A model generated the notes under the pieces. The model saw nothing but the letters and a program-made list of their open reading frames with translations, had not been told where the DNA came from and searched no databases. From NCBI GenBank assembly GCA_964556005.1, contig CAZKUR010000017.1:1-63110 (forward strand): a stretch of DNA of 63,110 bases, in the 5' to 3' direction. The stretch comes from CAZKUR01 sp964556005. Its GTDB lineage: Bacteria; Bacteroidota; Ignavibacteria; Ignavibacteriales; Ignavibacteriaceae. Made by a program: the position numbers and the translations under genes. Numbering within the stretch: the first letter of the stretch is position 1; each line of letters begins with the position of its first letter. Below are positions 8,743 to 16,925 of this stretch, piece by piece.

Positions 8743-8760
8743 CCGATAAGCAGCTATCGG
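8743..8760. terminator. Small hairpin between convergent genes
   Basis: CCGATA (8743-8748) pairs with TATCGG (8755-8760) around a 6-base loop. Only AT-rich sequence without a long T run follows on either strand, so terminator activity would be weak. It lies 37 bases past the stop of the outer-membrane protein gene at 8797. Confidence 0.35.
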
Positions 8761-8796
8761 TAAATTAATTATTATCTTTTCAAAGATTTATTCTTA

Positions 8797-10230
8797 TCAA
8801 TCTATTTTCCAACGCGAATCGAATGATATGGCGATCTGCTTTGAACTGTTGGGTGCAATCATTGTTTGAAAATCCGAAGATGCAAAGTTAAGTTCGATTA
8901 ATCCAAAATCGACACCTAATCCGAAAGCCCACTGAAAACCTGTAAGGCCGCCGAATGAAACACCTGATCGTAAATACGGACACCAGCTCAGCGGTTTCCA
9001 TTCTGTTCCTACGGAAACGCGTGGTACAGTTGTATTGCCGGGAAGATCATTTAGCCCTTGGTTTAAATCAAAAGCGAGAGTAAGTGAACTTTCGTTTTGT
9101 TCGTTGTATTTCAATTTATATGCAACTCCGAATCTAATTGCAGTTGCTAATGAGGTCGTTATACTTCCGATTTTTTGACTGCTTCCCGTAATCTGATTCT
9201 TTAATGAATCCCGTTCGGCTTGACTTGAAATATCGTCAATATAAATTTTCCCGAATGAAGAAAATTCCGCAGCATTATTATCCCAGGTTATTTTACCCAA
9301 ATCGGTTACGCTAAAGGCCAGCTTAATATTATCATCAATCTTCGCAAGTAATCCAAAATCTATTCCGTAGCCGGTACCTGCCGGTGACGGGAACAGTGAA
9401 AAACTTGAACTATGATTGGTCGAATCGAAATTATATTTAATACCGAAGTTGCTTGAAAAAGCAGAGTAGCCGATTAAATCCGAATTACCTGTAATCTGAG
9501 CCAAGTTACCCGTACTTAATGTAGTATTCAGTCTTTCGGTACCCATATACATATAACCGTGGACCAGTTTAACTGAAATCCCTGCAGCAAGTTCTTTTAA
9601 AAACGAAGGCTTTAATTCTTCAAGACTTCTTGCATATGATAATGAATAATCTCTAATCCACCATGCTTTCATACTACCGGTGCTTAAATCATAGACATGA
9701 CCAATTTGGTTTCCATTTAAAGCCAAATCAACTATTGCATCAGGAAAATTTAATTTTGACGAGATAAAGTCGGTAACGGAAAAATCAAATGCTCCAACGT
9801 CAGGATTAGCTTTGTAGCTAATATTTATCAGACTTGTTGAAGCATTCGCAAAAATCAATCCGCCGTTTTTAAATAAATCATTAAGCCTCTGTTTATCGGA
9901 TTGCGTCAAATATCTTGCATTACCATTATCTCCGCCAAAAAAGTAATTAAAATTTTGTAAGCTCATAAAATCAGTCCCAGTTCTGAATGCAACAGAAGGA
10001 AGAGGCAGAACAGTTTTAAATTGGACAGAATAATTAGGAGCTTCAATAAGATTAGCAGGGTTTATTCCGATTGAGTAAACTCCTTCGGAAACCGCATTGT
10101 ATGTTTTTCCCATTCCGGACGATCGAGCATCCGCAGCACCGGACGATCCGTACTGAGCAAAATTATTTGAAGTAAGAAAAACCGTTGTTATGGCAATAAG
10201 CCAACAAATTTCAAATCCATATCTTTTCAT
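8797..10230 (-). CDS. Outer-membrane beta-barrel protein, DUF5723-like
   Basis: The 477-residue protein starts with a signal peptide (hydrophobic stretch to about residue 25, FAQ/YGSS cleavage). It continues with SGMGKTYNAVSEG and INPANL, the opening seen in DUF5723 and PorV-like outer-membrane proteins, where Gly-rich and NPA motifs mark the first strands. The remainder is a succession of amphipathic strands ending in a terminal strand (QIAISFDSRWKID). The predicted place is the outer membrane and the substrate is unknown. The gene follows the large lipoprotein gene with a six-base gap, so the two are co-transcribed and perhaps form a complex. A relation to FadL-type transporters is possible but not demonstrated. 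Confidence 0.75.
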   Translation of the reverse strand: MKRYGFEICWLIAITTVFLTSNNFAQYGSSGAADARSSGMGKTYNAVSEGVYSIGINPANLIEAPNYSVQFKTVLPLPSVAFRTGTDFMSLQNFNYFFGGDNGNARYLTQSDKQRLNDLFKNGGLIFANASTSLINISYKANPDVGAFDFSVTDFISSKLNFPDAIVDLALNGNQIGHVYDLSTGSMKAWWIRDYSLSYARSLEELKPSFLKELAAGISVKLVHGYMYMGTERLNTTLSTGNLAQITGNSDLIGYSAFSSNFGIKYNFDSTNHSSSFSLFPSPAGTGYGIDFGLLAKIDDNIKLAFSVTDLGKITWDNNAAEFSSFGKIYIDDISSQAERDSLKNQITGSSQKIGSITTSLATAIRFGVAYKLKYNEQNESSLTLAFDLNQGLNDLPGNTTVPRVSVGTEWKPLSWCPYLRSGVSFGGLTGFQWAFGLGVDFGLIELNFASSDFQTMIAPNSSKQIAISFDSRWKID

Positions 10231-10236
10231 AAAGCA

Positions 10237-11805
10237 TCATTTCCCTTGGTTTACGTGATAATTAATTTTACCGTAAGCCTTAATTCTCATCCAATCCGAT
10301 GGTCTTACTACAATTATTGGAGGCGGGTTTTGATAGGCATCCTTTGTTCTCATGCTTATAGAATAAACCGCATGATAAGCGTCGGCTAACATTTTAACTT
10401 GTGAAGAATCCAGTTGAATCAATTCCGGAGGATTAGTATAAGTTCCTACTGCTTCACCGTTACCGTCCGTTTCGGCGCCCTGAAAATACAGAGAATCCGA
10501 ACCGTCAGAACCTTTAGTTAACGTAAAAAGTTTATTATACTTCGCATCTAACAAATCAACCTTAATCCATGATGTCAATGGTATGGCATTATCAACCTGG
10601 ATATTAATATCTGCCCCAAGTCCGTCTCTAATTCGATTTCTATCCGCTTGGGTTATAGTGACATCTGAAGTATCCTTAACCGAACTTTTTTTCAAAGCAA
10701 AATAAGTTTTTGTAGAAAAATTTGCATCAAAGCTAAGCGAGTCGCCGGAAGTTACTGTACCTTCCGTATAATCCGGGTTCATGACGTACTCTGAAGTAAA
10801 CTTTATTGAGTCCGGTAAAAAAGTAATAAACGAAGTTATATTGCTGTTCGATTGATTAAATACTCTGGTACAGGTGCCGTTAACAATGAAAAGATTGAAG
10901 CTCGAATTGCCGGTACTGTCTTTTAAAGAAAATTCACTGCCATCGTTTCTCTTGCCTGTAATCTTTAAATTTTTCATCTCAATAGTAAACGGACCCGATT
11001 GGTTGGAATAATAATTTACAACAAATGCAAGATCAGCATATTTGAGTACAGAATTTTCATCCAGCGTAACGGCTTTATTGTCAATGAATTGTTTTGATTC
11101 TCTTTTAACTCCGAGCGATTTAGGTTTTAACTTACCTTTCATCATCTCAAATCCCAAACCGGAAATTGAAAGGTTAACATTTGCATATGCAGTTATATCG
11201 GAGGTGTTCACCCTGCAAATTATTTTAAATTTTCCTCTCAGAGAATCAGGCTGGTTCGCCGGCCTAAGATAAGAATCATTTTCCAAATCCCGTGTTTCAT
11301 TTACGGAATTTCCCGAAAGCACACTGGATGAAATTGTTACCGGGTTACCCTGTTGATCTCGTATTGAAGGAATAACCATTTCAATATTTACAGTACCTGA
11401 TGACGGATTTGTAATATTTAAATTTAATGTACCTTCACTGAATACAGCTTGATCAATTTGAGCACTGTCGGGAAATGGAAAATAGAATTCCATACTCTCA
11501 TTGCCCGCAGCAACAATCGGATGATCATTCGATGACGATGCTCCGCCTTGTTCTAAAAATTCCGAAACACCGCTTCCATCTGAAAATACATCCGATTCAA
11601 AAATATAAATGCTATCTGTTCCTGAAGTTTTAAGTGCTTTGATATAAGCTTGTTTTTTAATAATATCATTTAATTCGTATTTTTTATTTAAAATGGGCAC
11701 ATTAAGTTGTACATCCCATTGGGGAAGGACAATATTATTAGGCAGCTTTGCACACCCCAATAAACCCAAGAATAACGTAAGTGTAAAAAGAAAAAATATC
11801 TTCAC
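10237..11805 (-). CDS. Large lipoprotein of unknown function, partner of the barrel protein
   Basis: I do not recognise a named domain. The GTG at 11805 yields a textbook lipoprotein signal, MKIFFLF then LGLLGC with the cysteine at residue 18. A TTG 24 bases upstream (11829) would extend it but blur the signal. The mature part (about 500 residues) is beta-rich and Ser/Asn/Thr-rich. It starts with PQWDVQLNVPILNKKYEL and has a run of immunoglobulin-like segments (for example GFEMMKGKLKPKSLGVKRES). It precedes the DUF5723-like barrel by six bases, and this pairing suggests an outer-membrane complex. Two 11-bp direct repeats lie upstream at 11920-11964. Confidence 0.7.
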   Translation of the reverse strand: MKIFFLFTLTLFLGLLGCAKLPNNIVLPQWDVQLNVPILNKKYELNDIIKKQAYIKALKTSGTDSIYIFESDVFSDGSGVSEFLEQGGASSSNDHPIVAAGNESMEFYFPFPDSAQIDQAVFSEGTLNLNITNPSSGTVNIEMVIPSIRDQQGNPVTISSSVLSGNSVNETRDLENDSYLRPANQPDSLRGKFKIICRVNTSDITAYANVNLSISGLGFEMMKGKLKPKSLGVKRESKQFIDNKAVTLDENSVLKYADLAFVVNYYSNQSGPFTIEMKNLKITGKRNDGSEFSLKDSTGNSSFNLFIVNGTCTRVFNQSNSNITSFITFLPDSIKFTSEYVMNPDYTEGTVTSGDSLSFDANFSTKTYFALKKSSVKDTSDVTITQADRNRIRDGLGADINIQVDNAIPLTSWIKVDLLDAKYNKLFTLTKGSDGSDSLYFQGAETDGNGEAVGTYTNPPELIQLDSSQVKMLADAYHAVYSISMRTKDAYQNPPPIIVVRPSDWMRIKAYGKINYHVNQGK

Positions 11806-11919
11806 GTAATACCTGCAATTTTTTATCAATATCTCTGTAAAATAAACCGGAGCCTGGCAATTAAAAAAAACAATTTTTATTCCATTGAAAACGGTAAAAA
11901 ATTCTTAATAAAAAAGAGG

Positions 11920-11964
11920 TGAAGGTAATTTTAAAAAAGTAAAAAAGGGATGATGAAGGTAATT
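11920..11964. repeat. Pair of 11-bp direct repeats upstream of the lipoprotein gene
   Basis: TGAAGGTAATT occurs at 11920-11930 and again at 11954-11964, exactly 34 bases apart (about three helical turns). They lie in the 233-base region upstream of the lipoprotein start and could be a pair of binding sites for one regulator. Confidence 0.3.
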
Positions 11965-11988
11965 CTTACGAAAACATTTAAAAATAAA

Positions 11989-12019
11989 AAAGCTCAAAGC
12001 AGAATGTACTTTGAGCTTT
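11989..12019 (-). terminator. Rho-independent terminator
   Basis: AAAGCTCAAAG (11989-11999) pairs perfectly with CTTTGAGCTTT (12009-12019) around a 9-base loop. On the minus strand it is followed by TTTTTATTTTT. It lies 19 bases past the stop of the DUF3467 gene. Confidence 0.85.
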
Positions 12020-12038
12020 AAAACATCAGGAAAAGGTG

Positions 12039-12368
12039 CTAATTTACTTTTTCATCTTTTCTAATCGGGGCAAAACCGAAATGCTGGCTTGGATTTCCCT
12101 CAATTTTAATTTCACCGAACTTTGATTCGAACTTTTGAATATTATCTTTCAAAGCCTTTAAAAGCATCTTTGCATGCTGCGGCGTTGTTATGATTCTCGC
12201 GTGAACTTTTGCTTTGGGAATGCCCGGTACTATCCGGGTAAAATCGATAATAAACTCAGCCGGTGAATGTGTTATGATAGCTAAATTGGAATAAATACCT
12301 TCGGCTTCTTTTTCACCTAACTCGATATTAATTTGTTGTCCTGGTTGTTGTGGCTCATTTTGTGCCAT
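12039..12368 (-). CDS. DUF3467 domain-containing protein
   Basis: The 109-residue protein matches the DUF3467 family: a polar N-terminal stretch, then IYSNLAIITHSPAEFIIDF and a closing amphipathic helix (TPQHAKMLLKALKDNIQKFE). The function of the family is unknown. It is small, cytoplasmic and widespread in the Bacteroidota/Chlorobi group. It follows the TPR lipoprotein gene by 27 bases and is ended by the terminator at 11989-12019, so the two genes form one unit driven from the promoter at 13610-13640. Confidence 0.85.
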   Translation of the reverse strand: MAQNEPQQPGQQINIELGEKEAEGIYSNLAIITHSPAEFIIDFTRIVPGIPKAKVHARIITTPQHAKMLLKALKDNIQKFESKFGEIKIEGNPSQHFGFAPIRKDEKVN

Positions 12369-12395
12369 AATATTTCTTTCGTTAATCCTTCAAAA

Positions 12396-13577
12396 TTATT
12401 GTGAACCTTTTCTAATTTTATCTGCTTTACTGAATGCATTCTCGGCATCATCCTTCATATTTAAAACCGTATAAACTTTTCCTAAAAGTTCCCAGGTTTG
12501 CGCATCATCTTCGCGGATTTGGACAAGTTTCTCAAGATACGGTAGCGCTGACTGAAATTTCGGCTTGTAAGCAATGGTTGTATCTTCTTTATCATTAGAT
12601 TCTTTAGCTAAATCAGCGCCCCACTTAACGTATGCAACGGCAATGTTATATAATGCATTTTCATATTCCGGGTCAATGTCGATCGCTTTTTCAAATTGTA
12701 AAATTGCTCCCTGATAATCTTTTTTACCCAAAAGCAGTACCCCGTAGTTATACCGGTAAAACTTATTGTTCGGATCTTTTTCAACACCTTCTTTGAACGC
12801 ATTTATTGCAACATCAATCTTATGCGCTGAAATATAAGCATTCGATAATGTCAGTAGAAGATCGCTGTTATCAGGATAAAACTTTCTGCCTTTTTCCAAT
12901 AAGGTGATTACTTGATTATAATAATCCATAGCTTTAATGCTATCCTGTGCATTATGGGAAGATTCAAATTTACTCCCAAGGTTCTGGCCTTTAGCATAGT
13001 AAATCTCTCCCAGAAATTTATAACCGTCTAATGAATTTTGCTTATCGATTAAAGTTTTGAGAGGTTCGATAGCATTGTCATTATCTCCATTACTCATATA
13101 AACGAATGCAAGATTTTTATATGTATCAGCCGAATCAGGTTCAAGCTGAACAGCCAGTTTAAAAGAGTTTATAGATTTATCATATAAAACTTTCGAACTA
13201 TCCTTGTTCGTTTTAACTGCTTCATTGGCAGCCTGGTAATATTTAACTCCTTTATTGAAAAGTTGTGCCCAGTAATATTTTTTTGAATCGTTTATCTCTT
13301 TGTCATATTTTTTACTAATCGAAAGGGATTTGTTGTAAGCATCGTTCATTTTATCAAACATTTCTTTTTCGCCATAAACATATCCTAAATAATAATAAGC
13401 TTCATCACTTTTAGGATTTGTTTGAACTTCTTTTTGAAGAACATCTATAGCTTTATCATAATTTTTTTGCTGAATATAGAGCTTTGCACTTGTAATATTT
13501 GTCGAAGCACATTCTAATCCCATAAAGGATAAACCGAGTAGTAAAAATATGGCTTTAATTAAATTTGAGTTACGCAT
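12396..13577 (-). CDS. TPR-repeat protein, probable lipoprotein
   Basis: The ATG at 13577 is preceded by GGAG seven bases upstream, which decides it over an ATG 21 bases earlier. The 393-residue product has a hydrophobic N-terminus ending in GLEC (Cys at about 23). The acidic residue before the cysteine is atypical for a lipobox, so lipidation is uncertain. The body consists of at least seven tetratricopeptide repeats, for example DEAYYYLGYVYGEKEMFDKM, ADTYKNLAFVYMSNGDNDNA, FYRYNYGVLLLGKKDYQGAI and ENALYNIAVAYVKWG. TPR arrays mediate protein-protein contacts, here probably in the periplasm. No client is indicated by the context. Confidence 0.85.
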   Translation of the reverse strand: MRNSNLIKAIFLLLGLSFMGLECASTNITSAKLYIQQKNYDKAIDVLQKEVQTNPKSDEAYYYLGYVYGEKEMFDKMNDAYNKSLSISKKYDKEINDSKKYYWAQLFNKGVKYYQAANEAVKTNKDSSKVLYDKSINSFKLAVQLEPDSADTYKNLAFVYMSNGDNDNAIEPLKTLIDKQNSLDGYKFLGEIYYAKGQNLGSKFESSHNAQDSIKAMDYYNQVITLLEKGRKFYPDNSDLLLTLSNAYISAHKIDVAINAFKEGVEKDPNNKFYRYNYGVLLLGKKDYQGAILQFEKAIDIDPEYENALYNIAVAYVKWGADLAKESNDKEDTTIAYKPKFQSALPYLEKLVQIREDDAQTWELLGKVYTVLNMKDDAENAFSKADKIRKGSQ

Positions 13578-13609
13578 TTTTTCTCCATTGAATAACAAAT
13601 AAATGAGTT

Positions 13610-13640
13610 TAAACTTAGTATTTTACATTTCGATAGTCAA
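13610..13640 (-). promoter_or_regulatory. Promoter of the TPR/DUF3467 unit
   Basis: On the minus strand, TTGACT (13640-13635), a 17-base spacer and TAAGTTTA (13617-13610) match a sigma-A-like -35 and seven of eight positions of the Bacteroidota -7 consensus TAnnTTTG. The expected start lies about 30 bases upstream of the TPR gene. Confidence 0.6.
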
Positions 13641-13776
13641 GAAAAACAACTCACCAAAAATTCAGGAAACAAGATAAAATTACCGCATTATTTAACTTTT
13701 TCCTAAATAGCAGAAAACAATTTCTACTCACCCATGCAGATATTTTTTATATTTGGAGTTAAAAAAAGAGGTTGTT

Positions 13777-14901
13777 TTGACCAACGAAGAAATTATCAGA
13801 TCCCTGCCCAAAGTGCTGCTTCATGATCACCTTGACGGCGGGTTAAGGCCACAGACAATTATTGAACTTGCCAAGGAACTAAAATACAACAACTTGCCAA
13901 CCACCAATCCCAAAGAATTAGGATTATGGTTCCAAAAAGGTGCAAATAAAGGCAATCTTGTTGAATATTTACAAGGTTTTCAACACACAACGGCAGTTAT
14001 GCAGACCAGAGATGCCCTGGAACGAACTGCATATGAAATGATGGAAGATATGAAAAACGACGGGGTCTGTTATGTTGAGACTAGATTTGCTCCTGTTTTT
14101 CACACAAATAAAGGATTATATAATGAGGATGTTGTTACTGCCGTACTCGATGGATTAGAAAAAGGTAAAAGAGATTTCGGTGTTGGATACGGTTTGATTC
14201 TCTGCGGTATGAGAAATATGAAAAACACTTTAGAGATTGCTGAATTAGCCGTTAATTTACGGAACCAGGGCGTAGTTGGTTTTGATCTTGCAGGCGAAGA
14301 AGGCGGTTTTCCGCCAAAGAAACATATTGACGCTTTTCAATTCATTCAAAGAGCAAATTTCAATATTACCATCCATGCAGGTGAAGCCTTCGGCAAAGAA
14401 TCAATCTGGCAGGCAATTCAATGGTGCGGCGCCCACAGGATCGGACACGCAACTCATTTGCGTGAGGATATTTCAATGGATAAAAACGGGAATGTTACCG
14501 GGTTCGGTGAACTTGCTCAATACGTTCTGGATAAAAGAATTCCTCTCGAAATTTGTCTTCTCAGTAATGTACATACAGGTGCAGTGGACAAAATCGAAAA
14601 TCATCCGTTCGGCATCCTTTTTAAAGAAAGATTTAGAGTAACGATAAACACCGATGATCGCCTTATGAGCGACACAAATATGACTAAGGAATTTCTTGTA
14701 GCCATCCAGAATTTTAATCTTACTCTGGATGATATTGAAAAAATTACTATTAATTCCATGAAATCGGCTTTCATTCATTACGAAGAAAGACTGCATTATA
14801 TATATAATGTTATCAAGCCGGGATTTCAAAATGTAAAAGATAAATTACTTTCACTTAAAGCTAATTCGGGTAAATATGAAAAAACTCTTCACAAATTATA
14901 A
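13777..14901 (+). CDS. add: Adenosine deaminase
   Basis: The product belongs to the metal-dependent adenosine/AMP deaminase family. HDHLDG (residues 16-21) supplies two metal-binding histidines, HAGE the third His and catalytic Glu, SNVHTGA follows, and NTDDRL holds the metal-binding Asp. It converts adenosine to inosine in purine salvage. No ATG is available in frame. I choose the TTG at 13777 because GAGG lies five bases upstream; the alternative TTG at 13753 adds eight residues without a ribosome-binding site. The 374 residues exceed E. coli Add (333) mainly at the C-terminus. The next small gene overlaps its 3' end by 26 bases. Confidence 0.9.
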   Translation: MTNEEIIRSLPKVLLHDHLDGGLRPQTIIELAKELKYNNLPTTNPKELGLWFQKGANKGNLVEYLQGFQHTTAVMQTRDALERTAYEMMEDMKNDGVCYVETRFAPVFHTNKGLYNEDVVTAVLDGLEKGKRDFGVGYGLILCGMRNMKNTLEIAELAVNLRNQGVVGFDLAGEEGGFPPKKHIDAFQFIQRANFNITIHAGEAFGKESIWQAIQWCGAHRIGHATHLREDISMDKNGNVTGFGELAQYVLDKRIPLEICLLSNVHTGAVDKIENHPFGILFKERFRVTINTDDRLMSDTNMTKEFLVAIQNFNLTLDDIEKITINSMKSAFIHYEERLHYIYNVIKPGFQNVKDKLLSLKANSGKYEKTLHKL

Positions 14902-15211
14902 TTTTGATTTTGACAAAAACGATAAAAGAATCTTAACATCTTTTTGCAAACAAGTGATTAAACAACTTGGGGGAGAAGAAAAATATTTTATGGAAACTCG
15001 CGCTTTCAGTTCTATACTGGATAAATTAAATAATAATTCGGAAACTGTTAAGCTAACTAAAGATGAGCGAACACGTTTGGTTAATCAGCTTGAAGAAAAT
15101 GTTAAGTATTTGGATAAGAAAATCGCGAAAAGCTGGATATTTAAAAAATGGCTGTATAAATCTTTACACAGCCAATACGAAAATCTTTTAGAAAAGCATT
15201 TTAAAGGATAA
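14876..15211 (+). CDS. Small protein of unknown function
   Basis: This 111-residue, Lys-rich, helix-prone protein has no recognised domain, signal peptide or membrane span. It starts within the last 26 bases of the adenosine deaminase gene and stops three bases before the urocanase ATG, so it is translated within that operon. TRLVNQLEENVKYLDKKIAKSW could form a short coiled coil. The close packing suggests a real gene, but its relation to purine or histidine catabolism is unknown. Confidence 0.7.
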   Translation: MKKLFTNYNFDFDKNDKRILTSFCKQVIKQLGGEEKYFMETRAFSSILDKLNNNSETVKLTKDERTRLVNQLEENVKYLDKKIAKSWIFKKWLYKSLHSQYENLLEKHFKG

Positions 15212-15214
15212 AAA

Positions 15215-16879
15215 ATGACACAAGTACTTGATAAAAAATCAATCAAAGCCCCGCATGGAACTAAAATTTCGTGTAAGGGCTGGATTCAAGAAGCAGCAAT
15301 GAGAATGCTGATGAACAATTTAGACGCCGAAGTAGGCGAGAAGCCGGAGGAGTTAATTGTTTATGGCGGAAGCGGTAAAGCTGCAAGAAACTGGGATGCA
15401 TATTCTGCAATAGTTTCTTCATTAAAAAATCTGGAGAATGACGAAACGCTTCTGGTCCAATCTGGTAAACCGGTTGGTATTTTTAAAACTCATACTATGG
15501 CACCGAGAGTAATCATCTCAAACGCAATGCTTGTTCCCAAATGGGCAACATGGGATGAATTTAGAAGACTCGAAGGAATGGGACTTACAATGTTCGGGCA
15601 AATGACTGCCGGAAGCTGGATTTATATCGGCACACAAGGAATTTTACAAGGGACATATGAAACATTTGCAGAGTGCGGCCGCAAATATTTTAACGGTTCG
15701 CTTAAAGGCAAACTAATTCTAACTGCAGGATTAGGGGGAATGGGAGGTGCTCAGCCGCTTGCTGCAACGATGGGCGGCGCTGCCTTACTCGGCATTGAAG
15801 TAGATCCTGCGAGAGCTCAGAAAAGAATCGATACAGGCTACATGGATAAATTGACGGATAACCTGGATGAAGCACTTGCATGGTCATTGAATGCAAAAGA
15901 AAAAGGTATCGCCCTTTCCGTTGGTTTAATCGGAAATGCAGGAGAAATACTTCCAAAAATTTTGGAAAAAAATATTATTCCCGATATGTTAACCGATCAA
16001 ACTTCCGCTCACGATACTTTAAATGGTTACGTACCGATGGGAATGAGTTTTAACGAAGCTCTGGAGTTAAGAAAATCAAATCCGGACAAATACATTAAGC
16101 TTGCAAAGGATACTATCTCCGTTCATGTTAAAGCAATGCTTGAATTTCAAAAAAGAGGTGCAAAGACTTTTGATTACGGAAACAACATCCGCGGCGAAGC
16201 TAAAGAAAACGGTGTCGAAAACGCATTCGATATTCCGGGCTTTGTACCTGAATTTATAAGGCCTCTGTTTTGTGATGGTAAGGGTCCTTTTAGATGGGCG
16301 GCTTTATCTGGAGATCCGGAAGATATTTACGCTACAGATGAAGCAATTAAACAAACATTCCCTGAAAATAAAGCTTTGATGAACTGGATAGATATGGCGC
16401 AAAAAAAGGTTCATTTCCAGGGATTGCCTGCGCGCATTTGCTGGCTTGGTTATGGAGAAAGAGCAAAAATGGGAAAAATATTTAATGAATTAGTTGCTTC
16501 GGGCAAAGTGAAAGCGCCGATTGTAATCGGAAGAGATCATCTTGATTGCGGGTCGGTTGCATCGCCAAACCGCGAAACCGAAGGAATGAAAGACGGCAGT
16601 GACGCGATTGCAGACTGGCCAATATTAAATGCACTTATGAACACAATCGGAGGTGCAAGCTGGGTTTCGGTTCATCATGGCGGCGGTGTGGGGATCGGTA
16701 ATTCGATTCATGCCGGGATGGTAATCGTTGCAGACGGAACGAAAGAAGCAGAGACAAGGCTTGAAAGGGTTTTAACATTCGATCCAGGCCTCGGCATTAT
16801 GCGTCATGCCGATGCCGGGTACGAAAAAGCAATCGATAATGCGAAGAAATTCAATATTAAAATACCAATGTTAAAATAA
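15215..16879 (+). CDS. hutU: Urocanate hydratase
   Basis: The 554-residue length is normal for urocanase, which hydrates urocanate to imidazolonepropionate with tightly bound NAD as electrophile in histidine degradation. Conserved stretches include YGGSGKAARNW near the start, the NAD-binding GLGGMGGAQPLAATMGG, and the C-terminal ARICWLGYGERAKMG, VIGRDHLDCGSVASPNRE and WVSVHHGGGVGIG. AAAGGA lies six bases before the ATG. Other histidine-degradation genes (hutH, hutI, hutG) are not in the window. Here the gene is coupled to adenosine deaminase and a small unknown protein instead, and serA follows 46 bases downstream. Confidence 0.96.
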   Translation: MTQVLDKKSIKAPHGTKISCKGWIQEAAMRMLMNNLDAEVGEKPEELIVYGGSGKAARNWDAYSAIVSSLKNLENDETLLVQSGKPVGIFKTHTMAPRVIISNAMLVPKWATWDEFRRLEGMGLTMFGQMTAGSWIYIGTQGILQGTYETFAECGRKYFNGSLKGKLILTAGLGGMGGAQPLAATMGGAALLGIEVDPARAQKRIDTGYMDKLTDNLDEALAWSLNAKEKGIALSVGLIGNAGEILPKILEKNIIPDMLTDQTSAHDTLNGYVPMGMSFNEALELRKSNPDKYIKLAKDTISVHVKAMLEFQKRGAKTFDYGNNIRGEAKENGVENAFDIPGFVPEFIRPLFCDGKGPFRWAALSGDPEDIYATDEAIKQTFPENKALMNWIDMAQKKVHFQGLPARICWLGYGERAKMGKIFNELVASGKVKAPIVIGRDHLDCGSVASPNRETEGMKDGSDAIADWPILNALMNTIGGASWVSVHHGGGVGIGNSIHAGMVIVADGTKEAETRLERVLTFDPGLGIMRHADAGYEKAIDNAKKFNIKIPMLK

Positions 16880-16925
16880 TATGTACTTAAACATTATTTA
16901 AAGAATATATAATTGGAGATCAAAT

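Noticed and set aside
14473..14829. Minus-strand open frame of 118 codons opposite adenosine deaminase
   Set aside because: It is antisense to conserved active-site codons of the deaminase and has no independent support.
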